Assembly (NCBI RefSeq): GCF_026914265.1
Contig: NC_069136.1
Coordinates: 57,597,492-57,661,491 of the forward strand
Direction of reading: 5' to 3'
From: Mya arenaria
Lineage: Eukaryota > Mollusca > Bivalvia > Myida > Myidae
DNA length: 64,000 nt
Shown: one piece after another, positions 1 through 13,900 of the stretch
Layout: each line of letters opens with the position of its first letter
Position numbering within the stretch: the first letter of the stretch is position 1
Made by a program: the position numbers and the translations under genes
The notes under the pieces: model-generated
Seen by the model: the letters and a program-made list of their open reading frames with translations, nothing else
Database searches by the model: none
Told to the model about the DNA's origin: nothing

Positions 1-1977
1 AGTCTGTGGCTGTAACCGTTCCTTTGCTAGGATCCATTACAAAATCTGGAATCACGCCATCGGAAATCATTATAGATTTTCCTAGTTTAAAATCTGAATG
101 GTCTGCTGTCGAGCCAGTATTCCTTAAACCTTGTTCGTTTGTTTTAAACCCAAAAGACTGCCTTTTAGGTTCTACAATTGGATTTGTACCAGTTGCTTGA
201 AATCCCTCGTCCATAATAGAAAGTCCTTTAGCTCCACTATCAAGACCTTGCTTCAACGATTTAGCAAATTGATTTGAATTGGCTGCTGTTGGCTGTTGGC
301 TTACAAACTTGTTTAATATTTGTCTTTGCACATCAGAGGTACTCATCACCACCGGATCGAATTGACCTTGTGTTTCGTCCCTAAGGCCTAGCGTATTTCT
401 TGTAGCCATTTGTTCTCCTCCAGACCGTGAAAACACGTTGCTTGAAACCGATTGTGATCCCTTGGCAGTAACTGCATTTCGATTTGCATTAGATGTTGCT
501 TTACTTGAACGTGAAGAAGGAAACAATGAAATTGAAACAGATTTGTGACCGGTCCTACCAGGGGCCTCAAACAATGTGGTAATAGCATTTGAGCCAACAC
601 CTGTGTTAAATAACTGTCGTCTATTGGTGACAACAGGTTTAGGTTCGACAACTAAGGCAGGTTTGGGATTGGCTGCTACGAGATCTGATCTTGTATTTAG
701 TGGACGTGTTTCGCTTGTTCCAATGACATTCTGAGTTTGGTACGGGGGTAGAGAGTTCCTGCGGTTCGTTGCTCCCACCGAAATAGAGTTCATAAACGTA
801 TTCCATTGGTTTGAATTTAATTGCTGCTTGCGCCTGTAAATATCTGCAACACCAAACTGATCAACTGTCGGTTCAGAAGGTCCGCCTTGTCCTCGCCCAA
901 CTATAAACATGTTGTTTGAATTTTGTTCTACTTTCGAAACATCAGAACCTAAAGGCACAATCTGCACGTTTTGCCGACCTCGGTTAAACGTCCTGGATGG
1001 TGTATTCGGATAAGTTGGATTCAAGAAAGATGTCATAAAATCAACTTCGGGCTCCGTCATCAGACCACTGGATTCAATAAACTTCTGTGAGATTTTCTTA
1101 GGTGTTTTGACGACAGAATTGCCGAATATGGATCCTACAATTGGCTGAGCCTGTTCGGTCTGTGGTGGCAATGTTACAGCCATAGCCAGGTTTTGTTGTG
1201 GTAATCTTACAGCCACACTGCCCGGTAGAGCGACTCCGCCTGTTAAATCAGAACCTGAACTGCTCCAGGCAGTTGTTCGAATAGAATTTTGTCCATTTGA
1301 TTGGCCTGAATTAGCAGCTTTCATTTGTTGAATAGCTGATGCAACCTTGTTACTAACAGAGGCTCCCCCATCGGTCATTTGAAGGCCAGCGGCCCAATTT
1401 GGAAAACTTGTATCCCGAACACCTTGGAGGGGGTTAAAATTTGAAACAGCACGAGATGGGATGTTCCTTGTCTGGCTCTGTACATGCGAACTGTCTCTGA
1501 TTTGAGAGGAAGAGTCTTTAAAGGCCGAACTTGCTGTGTGGCCAACTCCTTCAGATGTAGGTTTGTTCACAGATTGGAATTGTGATACTGCTTGTGGTTC
1601 TGCTGATCTTTCAATTTCAGGTGGGACGAAACTACTCATATCAACAGGTTTTTGCACTTTCGGTGTATCAGCAACAACATTATCCGACTTTTGCGGGATA
1701 AACGCCTTGTCCGGTAAGGATATCTTATTTAGTACAGAATTTATTTCATTCCCACCTATGGAAAAGCCACCGCCAGCATCAGCTGGGGCAACTTGTCTTT
1801 TGAAGGCAGGATTTTTGTGAAGTACTAAATTTGGACTAACAGATCCACCTTTACCTGTTCCAACAGCAACAAGACCAATTTCCGAACCTACTGGAGTGTT
1901 TTCCTCAACTTTAGGTTTTGCACCAACCATGTTTGTAATTGGTCCTCCGTTTGTTCCTGTTAGAGGTGGCCCTGCAC
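1..1977 (-). CDS. exon 4: open to the window edge, large secreted protein continues
   Basis: Read on the minus strand from acceptor TTTCTCAG, the frame that continues exon 3 (phase 1) is open for 658 codons and reaches base 1 without a stop. It shares the repeat KPVDMSSFVPPEI (about 1620-1655) with VDMTNFLPP in exon 3, which ties the two exons to one protein. The chain is Ser/Asn/Gln/Val-rich with more basic residues than exon 3 (for example RRKQQ, TNRRQ, TNRRN), so it may carry proteolytic sites. No Cys is present. The true end lies outside the window. Confidence 0.8.
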
Positions 1978-4900
1978 CTGAGAAATGAAAGATATTATCT
2001 CATACATGAAGTTAACATAAGGGAAATGATAAACATGCAGTACATATAGAAATAATAGTATAAAGATATATAAAAATGGAAAATGTCGTTCTAGAAAGTA
2101 AGTGAAGTAACTCTGTAAAATATTGCAAATGTCGTTCTTAACACTCAAAGAAGTAACGCGGTTAACATTAAAAATGCGGGTGTTTATTTTTAAACTGAGG
2201 GTATTAACTTTGTATAATATATTGAAAAGCCGTTGTAGAAGGGATGAAACTTTTTATACTAAGAGAAGTAACTCTTCAAAATTATTGCAAATGTTGCTCT
2301 TGGAACTAGGGGAAATAATTATTAATAGTATCTCTGTAAATTATTGCAAAAGTTGAGGGTTTTTTTTAAAAAAATAAGAAAGGTAATTCTGAAAATATGG
2401 AAAATGTCTTCCTTGTAACAAAAGAATGTAATTCTGTTAAAATATACAAATGTGGTTCTAGAAAAAGGAAAATAACTCTTAATGCATTACAAATACCGTT
2501 GAAGAAACTAAGGGAAGTAACTCTGAACTATTGCAAATGCCGTCCTATTACTTATTGAAGATGGTAGTATTTTTTATATTGCATTATTCGTTTAAGGAAA
2601 TAAATGAAGTACCTCTGTGAAAATTCTGTGAAAATTCTGCAAGAATTGTTTGGTAACTAAATGTTTTTCAAGAAATTAAGGGAAGTTACTCTGTAAAAAT
2701 ATTATAAATGTCGTTCATACAACTAAGGAAGGAAACTGTATGAAAAACACTCTGATAAAATATACATATGTAACTCGGTTAAAATATTACTTATGGGGAG
2801 TAACTCAAAACGCATTGCAAATGTCGTTTAAGAAACTAAGTAACTCTGAGCTACCGAAAATGCCGTCCTTATACATATGGAAGATGGTTGTATTTATGTG
2901 AATATATCGCATATGTGGTTCAAGGAAATATAAAGAGAGTAACTATGCGAAGTTGATGCACGTGTGGTTATAGGAAAAGGGGCTAACTATGGGAAGTTAC
3001 TCTGGGAAAATACTGCAAGGCTCGTTTAGAAACTAAATGCCTTTCTTGAAATTAAGGGAAGATGTCGATCCTAAAATTAAGGAAAGAAACTCTATGAAAC
3101 AAATGCAAATGCCGTTCTAGAAACTTAGGGAATTAACTTTAAAAGTACTACAAATAACGTTCTTGAAACTAATAGAAGTAATTGTGTTAACAAATTGAAT
3201 ATGTCGTTCTTGAAACTAAGGGAAGGTTCTCTGTAAATTATTTCAAATGTTGATCTAGAAAATACGGGAGGTAACTCTGACCATATTGCAAATTTATTTA
3301 TTGGTCATGTTTATTATGTATTCATATGTTTGGAATATTTGACTCCGGTAACTTATGTAAGCAATAACTATGATCTGATCATTCGGAAACCGGATTCATG
3401 AGCCGATTTGCCTAACGTCGCTAGTGTGACATTCGAATGATTTCTTATTGAACAGGTTTTTGTTTTGCTGTTATTTTTTAAAAGTCTGCGATGGCCTGTA
3501 TTAGTAAGGTAGGTAATCATCTCGCTGCTGTTAGGGCCGTATTCAACAAACGTTTCAGATTTGATTAAATGTAAACAAAATATTCTGAAATCCATAAAAG
3601 AAGAATACGACATTTTGGATCAAACCCCAGTTCTCACTATTGAAACCCTTATGTATGTACATTACTGGTTAAACTCAAATAGATAACACGTTATAACTTA
3701 ATGAATTACATTTCAATTACCCACTATTTCTTTTCGGACGCCATTTTAACAGCGCACATTAATACTGACGTGACGTCGGCGATTTTGAAAACGACCGTAT
3801 TGAACTGAAGTGGAATACGGCAATTGTATATTTGCAATATGTATCGCATGCAAGTTTTTGATTCTCACATACTCAGGAGATACAGGACAGTAGTTTTGCA
3901 ATATATCGAATGAATCTTGGAGACTATCAGACCATAACGTGTTTGTGCATTAAGTACTTTATTAGCTTTTTTGTAGTTCCATTTTCAATGCGTATATAAA
4001 AAGTTATAAACTTACATCTAAAAAGACACATACCATTTAGTATATGCTATATTTATATGAGTAGCTACAGAAACCAAACCAAAAACACGGAACAACAACA
4101 CAAAACTCCAAAAACAGCACAGTGCATACGTAATATATAAAAAAACTAGGTTATATGTACTTATTTGGTGGTACATATACAATTCGTGTGTCATGTTTGT
4201 GTACATGCAGTAATATAAGTATCAACATACAAATGTATTTTCAAAACAGCATATAGCAATCATGTCGATGTTTGGAGTTGACTGTTAACTTAATATGTTA
4301 ATGGAATGATCACAACATATTATATTCAATATCAATGTCCGAATTACTGTTAAGTCGCTTTATGCGTAGATGCACAACTTTACTTTTGCACAAATGTGAT
4401 GACGTGTCCATATACGTCATTGTTGGCTTTGTGCTTTTCAAGCGACGATGTAAAACTGGTCATGCTTCCGTTCTTTTTTTGCAAGTGTAATTAGAAAGTA
4501 CAAAAGAGCAATTCTAATATTAAGAACAAAAACCTAATAACAATAAAGGGATTTATATAAGCTGCTGTACATCTCGTTTCCCGATCCACAACATTATTTA
4601 TGTTTATTCATTTACTTTTGCATTGTATGTACCATGATATGATACTGAATAAATATTGTTTAAACTAAAGACACAAATGCGCTATTGTAATAAAGATACC
4701 ACTGCATATTTGTCATACAATGGACCTATAGTTCAGTACTTTCTTTAAGTTAGCAATATTGACAACGGCAACGTAGCATTGTTTTATTTTTTATTGGCGA
4801 AACATCTTATGTTGTGGTGATATAACTGAAGAGCGGTTAAAGATGCTCTCTTACTCCCAAATAAGATTTACCACAATTAATACAAATGTTTTAATATACC

Positions 4901-7900
4901 AAAAAAGGATGGATACATGTCGAAAAAAGTAGTTCTTATGAAGGATACCGAGTTCAATTTGAAATAAAGGTGCAGAGAAAACGGTATTACTACCTTATGA
5001 GACGATAGTAGATCACAGTGAATCTTTTAGCATTCACCAATCATTTAATATTATTGCGTATTCAGCTAGCAAAAACAATCGTGTTATCAGTAAAATAAAT
5101 ATAAAAAAATGCATTATTTAGTACATAGTTAAAGGTTTATCACTCGAAATCAATCTTTGTTATACATGTGTATAAATGGATTTAGAATAAGAGTGTCACT
5201 TTAGTCAAATGTAAGAAGTACAGAAGTATTGATTACACGTGTGTCAATGAAGCTTCGAGTGAAGAAAATATATAAACGGTTAAACGATGACATTAACTAA
5301 ATTGTAAACTTAAACATTTTAAAACGCTCATAAGTTGATCAAAGACAGTTATATGACCGCGTACTAAATGAAAGCAAACATGATAGAAAGAGATGATACA
5401 GTTGCATTTACTGAACAAATTTTTTTATTATTTCTTTAAAAAAGAAGGTTGTTCGTAACCCTTTCTTGCCTTAAATTATTCGCAAGCTTCATTACCGGGA
5501 TTTTTTTTATTTCAGTAACCGGACCAAAGGCAGAACAAGTCAAAAGGGCCATATTAGGAAATTGTTGATTTTTGTATAAGCAAACGGTCTTCAACCAGCG
5601 ACACAATCAAGCTTGCTAAATGTGCTTATGTTCTAAATGCCATATTCATTGCTCGCATAATTATCATGATGATGACTTTTTGATAGCTGTAATACTATCA
5701 AAATGCATATTCTCAAACCTGTTCTGGGAATAGTAAAGCGTCATTAATTTTCAAACCAAGCTAAGCCAATATGTAGGGATCTTTACTCACCGTCACTGGT
5801 ATTGCTTATGTCATTCGATGTAGTGGTTGGGTCGAATGTATTCTCAAGATGAAGTGTGTCATTGATGTTTGTTTGAGTCTCCATGATAGCCGTCATATCC
5901 ATGATAGCGGGCTTCCCTTCTGCCAACGTCGCATCACGAGCGTCAAAACTGCCTTCAAACGGGTATATACCATCAGCCGTGAGGTCGTTAACGTGTGGTT
6001 CATCTGGATTGGCAACATTTGTTTGAGCATTATTGATCGCTTGGTTGACATTCCCTGTCTCCGGTTGTCCAAGTAGTCTCATCTGATTATTCTTTGGATT
6101 ATTTGAGTTGTCTAGGGAAGCGTTATTCGATGTTGTTTGCAAATTTACATTCATGAATAGTGATTGTGATGGTTGAACAACAGAAGTATCCATTCCAGTG
6201 GCTTCTGAACCTGATAATGCTGAAGTTTGGCCATCAAGTATATCAATTCCTGATGGAAAGTTTCTGTCAAGTTGTGATTGGTTCAATCCGACATTACTTA
6301 TTGACTCATCCATAGTTGAACGAGTTCGTACATTTGGGTTAATAGGGGATAAAATTTCATTTGATGCAGCCATCGAAGATAGTCCATTAAATGACATTGG
6401 GGCATCTGATGAAACTATGTATGTTGCTACTACACCTGAATTCCCTCCATGTATTTCACTTCGAACTGTTTGGCTATCATTCGGTCCTTTATCGTTTTGC
6501 CCACCAAATTGAGGTTGCCCGCTAAATATAGTTGAGGCCGATGATTCATTGTATGTAGGTTCTTCGCCTAACTTGCTGACAAAAGATGTACCTTCTTGTA
6601 ACGATTGGCTTCTAGATGATTCTGTTCGTAGGGATGTGCTCATAGGAGATGCCCTATGAAAGGACATGGTGGTATCTGATTTGTCTGATGCCACTCTTTC
6701 CGTATTGCTAACAGAAGATGAGGTTTGACTAACAGTTGGTCCTCGAACGTTTACTGCACCCGTGGAAGGCATATCGTTGAATGACATAGAGATATCTGGT
6801 ATCACATTTGGAGTAGCTTCCCCGCCAGATTTACTAATGGAAGATGTACCTTGCTCTGTTGGGCTCATTGGAGTTTCGTTAATAAATGGAAAAGAGCTAT
6901 CTGAAATAGCATTGTCTAATGCTACTCCGCCTGTGGATGTATCTCCTACTGTATGACTAGCAGATTGCACTGCACCTGCTGATGTGGTCGCTGCAGGCAT
7001 CCAACTGAATGCAGGCTGCATTGGGGGAGGTGGAATTCCAGAAATATGACTGCCATCCATTGACATTTCGTGCTCCGCGGAACCTAGGGTCCCTAATTCA
7101 ACGTTTGTATTGACTGTTATATCACCTCCATCAATATTTACAGTGTTTGTTTTTGACAAGCCAAGAACGTCATTTGTAACAGTAAAAGTTCCATCTGATC
7201 CATCAACATTGGTGACAGTTTTATGATTACTAATACCACCAACGTTTCTTTGTGATATCAGACTCATATCCGCTCCATCTGATGTTACCGATTGTTGTTC
7301 TGATCCAAATGGTCCAGCATCTACGTTCGAGTGTACTGCCATGTCCATTCCATCGACAGATGCTGCTCTTGTTTGGTGACCTAGAGGAAGGTCCATGGAT
7401 GATTTAGACGATGCATCCATACCATCGACCACTTTTGATTGTCGTTGATTACCGAAAAGTCCATGATTTACAGACGTTGCAACTGAAGCGTCCATTCCGT
7501 CAACTGATACAGACGGTGGCTCGGTATGTATACCGGCATTTAGTGGAGGAAGAAAATTCGTCATATCGACTGGCGTGTATTCATTTCCCAACCCCGCACC
7601 CATTTCTGATGCCAGTGATGATGTCATCATTGGTGGGTCATTGTGCACCACGTTTTGGTTTGTGTTCATGTCCTGCCGAAGCATTTGAAGAAGTTGCTCT
7701 TGTGTGATTATTGTTCCAGAAGTAAGAGATGAAAGCGATGAAGGATTTACCATATCAACCAAAGAATTATGACTGGAGCTACTTGCAGAATTTCCCAAGG
7801 AATCAACCATTCTATTAACAGAACCTATACCAATTCTCATATCACCAATAATTGTGCTCATATCACTGCCACTTTGATTAGTTCCTTCGTTCAGAATAAT

Positions 7901-10900
7901 ATCTAATTGCTGATTGATATCATGTGGGCTTGGAATATTCGAACCAATACCAAACCCTCTACCTGACGTTCCTAAGCCGGAATTTTGTGCAGATGCTGGG
8001 TCTTTTTCGAACGTCGGTGGAAGAAAGTTTGTCATATCGACAGCTGTTCCATGTAAGGCCGAATTAAGCGCTGCAAGTTCTGAAGCGTGACCAGAACCTG
8101 GGTTGAAGGAAAATACTGGATTCCCTTGTGCGTCAACGTTGGTCAAATCCGCAACACCAACAATTTCAATTGGACCACTACCGTGAATGTTTGACATGTC
8201 AATTGCGCCACTTCCTAAGTGAGGTAACATGCCCATGTTGTTTCCTTGGGCGTTTGTGGTGGACGATCCTCCTCCTGACTGCGACGTGTCCAGAACACGG
8301 ACCTGTTTTCCAATTTGTCCAAGGGCGGTAAATTCTTCATTCTGTGTCACAAACCGAGGTTCATTCCCTTGATGTTGCCCTTGGTTTAGTTGATCAGGGG
8401 AGACAACGTTAAGCGGAACGCCAGAGAGAACTTGGTCACCTACATCCCCTGTCAGGTAAATGGTCTGCCCCGAGGAGATACCTGCTATGGTGGACGGGTC
8501 TAAATTGAAACCTGCGGGACTCGAAGAAGGGTCAAACTTTGGTAAGAAGCTACCAAACCCACCACCTGCAAATATAAAGCAAGCGTGGTAGGTTACTTGG
8601 TTAAAAACTAAAATGCATATACGAAAGCAAGCTATTCTAAATCTATAAGATATATTAATATTGCGAATAAAGAAATTGTATATAGTACTATTTAGCCAGT
8701 TGCAAATATCAGTAAAAATACAAATGTTTCAGACTTTAATTAGAAATTGCTACTTAACAGCACATGCATTATATTTTAATGCGAGACAATTAACAATTAA
8801 TCGATACAGTAGTTTGTGTCGTTCGTATGTTTAAATGTTCTATGAGAGTTTAAGTTCACTGAGCTTCTGTTTCTGATAAACTATTATTGAGAATACATGT
8901 AGATGATAATTATTCACAAAAACGCACACAAAAATCATGTATTCGCGTTCAACTAGTAGTCTACTCAAGATGTGCTAATAACCAACTAAATCTACTACTT
9001 TATATATATCCCTACAAGGCATGCACTTATTGAAAGGATACTGGACCATTGATATATTACTTATGTGTTCATATTGTAAAAAAAACAATTATACAGAAAA
9101 TCAAAAAATAAATCAAAATATTGTCTATATGGGCTTATGATTGTAAAATGACATTTACAAGAACTTACGTATGACGCATGAAAAAGTCCCAAACAATGGT
9201 TTATAATTTATGTGTACATGACGATTTAAAAAACTTGGATAAGTTGTAATATATGAATTAAAATGCCGTTGGTAATACCTGATCAACTGATACAGAGGTT
9301 TTAACAAACAAATCATTGAATTGAATTGAATTATAAAACATCATTGTAAAATTCCTTCAACGGAAATTGTTTTAGCGCCATAACACTTCAGATGATATTC
9401 CGACATTCTTCCTAAAAACGCATTTATGAAAATCTGAAGACGTAATGTGTATTTGATAGAATGCTTCAACCGTTATAATTTCCTTCACATGTTATCTTGT
9501 AATTACTATTTGTTTTACTTCCGTTACTATGATATGGAACAACATTATCAGTGAGTCGATAAAACATGCTTAAATGTGTCAGTTATGTAGCTGAAATTGT
9601 TTACTACAAGCGTTAATGTCATCTAACGGTTTTAAATGCTAATTCGCACAATTTAAGCAGCCGGGACATTTGTTTTCACGCAGCTTCAAAATAAATATGT
9701 CATGTAGCCTGACATTTATTTAAAAAGTACGCACAGGACCACATCAACAAAACTAACGCCCGGTTGACCTTATCGCAAAAAAGGTTTATCGATTTGGAAA
9801 AAACATTCCTTTCTACTGTTGTTGTATGGGAATTCGCCTGTGTTTAAGTTTCATCTACTGACTTCACTGATAATAACGAAATTTTCATTATTTGTAAATA
9901 AATGAAAAACTATGCGAGCCCGCCACTTGCACAATAAAAAGGGAAGCCCACTGGCACCAGATTTTCAAACTCAATCAAGTTTTTAAAAAATAACAAAACC
10001 TTACAATTCGTCTGCATAGACCATTACAGCATTTTTTTCAGACATACTTCTAGATCAGGGTTGGTTTTCAATATGCGACTTAATTCAATCGTAGGTTTAA
10101 ACATTATTGACTTCATAGACTCTATTGGTTAGTTATTAATAGCAAGTAAACCGATTAGCTACATCGTTCTTAGATCCAATTAAGACCAATATTGAGTACC
10201 AGCCCTGGCTCACTAATATTTAAATTACTATTATTATGACTAAGCATGAAATGTTGTGAATCATTTACAAACAGTGAAAACAATATGAGAAAGATTGTCT
10301 CCTTGTCTCACTCCTTGATTGCAATAGAAATATTCAGTTGTTCTATTGTTTAGTTACAGGCAATACTTAATGCCATTTTATATATTTTAAAGACGTTAAA
10401 TAGTCTACCATTTGTATTGTAATTCATTAGTTTAGACCATGGGCCAGCTCTACATACTGAGTCAGGGGCATTTTCCCCGCACAAGAATAGCTTTTTTTAT
10501 ACATTATTAAATTATTAGCAACACATTTTTGGGTAACAAATTTACAATGATTTGTTTTACTGCCTTTGTTAACAAAACGTATATATATATATTTAGACGA
10601 TGCACTATGCTGTCTGTTCTGGTTTGTTATATTTTATATGTTGATACCATTTTCGAATGTGTAAAGTTGTTGATGAATCAGAGTACGTTTAGGACAGTTA
10701 CAGGTTTTGAGGCCATTTGTGACCAATTTAGGCATTATTTTAGTTATTAAAGAACTATTGTATTGTCATTGGTACATCAACTGCTCACATTTAAAGCCAT
10801 GTACTCTTTTACGTGAACCCGGTCAACAATATCAGAACAGAACATAACAGAACAAAACAGACATTTATAAGGGTAATACAAAACGCATGACATTATCAAT

Positions 10901-13900
10901 GACTATATGCTACGTGCATGCATATCGTAAGTTCTAAATAAGCATACATTTTGTATAACATTAACAAGGTATTGATTGTAGTATTGTTGTATAAGGTAAA
11001 ATATAAATGTATGTTATATAACAATATGGTTGCAGTATGGGAAACAGTATGGCCACGAAGCTGGAAGTTATGAATTTAGAATAGATTGTTAAAAATAGCA
11101 TTGTGCATACATGTAGTGATGCTTTAAAGCTATACTCTCATAGATTGGTTGTTTTGACCTTTTTATTTTAATGAGCCAAGACTGCTGACAAAAGAGTGAA
11201 AATGATATTTTATGTTACTAGTTAACGCTTTACGGGAAAATGTTTTTTTCGGCAGTCTACCAAACAGTTAAAATCTGCTTTATTGATAGTTATCCAAATG
11301 ATTGAATTGAAGGCACTGATGCCAAAATGAGTTGATTATTAGACCCCCAAAAATAAAAAGGTCAAACCTGTCAATTTGTGAGAGTGCAGCTTTAATGTAC
11401 AGAGGGGCGTTAATAATAATAATAACGTATTATAATAATTGTATCAACTATATATCCAAGTGTTTGGCAACTCGCTCAAGTAACTATAATTATAATGTAA
11501 ATATAGGAACAGTCCATCAGCTTTGTTTTCATTTCATTTAAGGGAGCTTAGTTACATTTGCATGTTAATGTGGTATTCTTGAATTGATACAAAACCTCAG
11601 TGTTGTATCATGTTGCATTATGCTTCAGATAATATCTTAATCAAAATTAAATTGTGGGACTAACATCACAAAGAATTAATAAAGAGTTATTAGTGAAAGT
11701 GGAAGACTTATGCGATATCCTGTCTTAGTAGTATTTTATACGCTTTCGGTAAAAAAATAGTTTGTTTATATGTAAACACTTTCAGTAACAACTTTTCAGT
11801 TGTATATTTAACGATGTTTATATTTTGGGAGATATTGTTGTTATTTTTTGTTTATTTTTTATTTTTGTTTCATAAATGATGTTCTGTGAGGCGTAATTAG
11901 CATTATTAATAGGTATTTGCAAACATTTAACTATGTTTTTCCTATATTAAATGTTTCTGCTAAATCCAATATCGTGCTACATTTATTCATACAAAAGTAT
12001 ACGTAATGGCAGTAATTTGATTTTTTTTGCAAAATATCATTAAGCAATATTGGCATTCAGTATTTGTTCATACAATAACTGATGTAGTGACATTGATATG
12101 ATTGATTATACAAAAAATTAAATAAACTAAAATGCCAAGTATATGTTTAATCATGAAGTAACTATTTTAATGGACAAATCAAGTAAAAGAAAAAAACCCG
12201 GATATTTCAGTGTAAGATCGTATTTTATTTCACGAGTGTCATTCAAAATTATATTTTCACGAGTAACAGTTGTTATGATAAGACTGAGACTGAAATGCCA
12301 AGTATAATTATGTTTAATCATGAAGTAACTATTTTAATGGACAAATCAAGTAAAAGAAAAAAACCCGGATATTCTAGTGTAAGATCGTATTTTATTTCAC
12401 GAGTGTCATTCAAAATCATATTTTCACGATTAACAGTTGTTATGATAAAACTCCATATTTCATCGAAAAGCATGAAAGAAATAGTGTTTATGAATGGGTT
12501 GAATCGCAAATATATCGGCCGTTCTTATTAAAATTGAGATTTAAGCGTCAAACTTCTGTATAAGGGTGGTAAGATGTACGCGCGTATGAGCCATGATGCT
12601 GTTCTTCGGAGGTTAGACAACATGGTTTAGGTTTATAAATAGGTTTATAACTTATTTTAAAATGTTAAAGGTTGTATTAAGGACAGTTATTAATATTCAA
12701 CATCGTTATTAACATATTTTCATGCACGAAAAACAAATCCTTCACAAGGAAAACAATTTTGGAAAAAAACATAAACAAAGCAATCTTAGATGCGGTAAAA
12801 AATATTTCAAATCCAGAAAAAATGAAAGAACTTTGAATATTTCCCCTTCCACTCTACCTTGCTGTCCATGTCCACCTGCACCACCCTGGTTCCCGCCCAT
12901 GGACGCCACTCCCAGAGGATTGGGCAACTCCCCGACTGCAATTATAAAAAAAAACCAGGCTAGTTTACATCTTCTTTGATACGATGGATGATCCAAAATA
13001 AATAGGACTGGTACTCATTACAATACAGAGTTGTCAAGTGTAACAATATATAATTATATATATACATGTACGAGTATACCGTTTTAGCAGTTTTATCTCC
13101 GCCGGCAAATACTAAACAGGGCCAGTTTTTCATCATAAGCAATTGCTTACCTTAAGTAAATTTCCGAAAATGTCCATAGTCAATTCTAAATAAAAGTGTA
13201 AGTGTTAGTGTTTTAAAATTAGAGTTCATATTTTCGATCAAATCAATTAAAATAAAGTAGTTCATATATTTCATAGTTATTATATCGTATGATTAGATGA
13301 TTACATGATAAAAAAATAACTTATGTTAGGAAACTACTAAAGACGTTTTAAGAAAATACTTGCACTGTACAGAATTTGCCGGCGGAAATCAAACCGTTAA
13401 TATCCTTCTAAGTAGTCTTAGCGTTGTCTGTATCTGTTTTTTTTTAATTCTTGCACAAATCCTGCTAACATATCTAGTGTACATATGCCATATTCGTAAT
13501 GGTTCATATACCATAAAGCGTAGGTGCACATCTACTATATAACATAAATGTACAAATAAGTATATCTTACTTGTACACATACCATATGTCTTACGTGTAC
13601 ACATACCATATGTCTTACGTGTACACATACCATATATCTTACGTGTACATATACCATATATCTAACGTGTACACATACCATATATCTTACGTGTACATAT
13701 ACCATATATCTAACGTGTACATATACCATATATCTAACGTGTACACATACCATATATCTAACGTGTACACATACCATATATCTTACGTGAACACATACCA
13801 TATATCTTACGTGTACATATACCATATATCTTACGTGTACACATACCATATATCTTACGTGTACACATACCATATATCTTACGTGTACATATACCATATA

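Larger units (their letters stand above)
8566..12857 (-). other. intron 2 of the large secreted gene
   Basis: AT-rich intron. It holds one MITE (11124-11395), a GAACA-rich repeat end near 10835-10860, and a local duplication at 12131-12447. The rest, notably 8600-10800 and 11400-12130, shows nothing I can name. Confidence 0.6.

Noticed and set aside
5849-8331. Plus-strand frames of 64-104 codons opposite the big exon
   Set aside because: They are shadows of a stop-poor, Ser/Asn-rich exon; the minus-strand reading has splice sites and motif repeats.
13085-13400. Inverted TTTGCCGGCGGA segments near 13,105 and 13,378 as extra exons of the secreted gene
   Set aside because: They face opposite directions and only the minus one could belong; its frame is short and the junctions are weak. 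More likely arms of a small inverted repeat.
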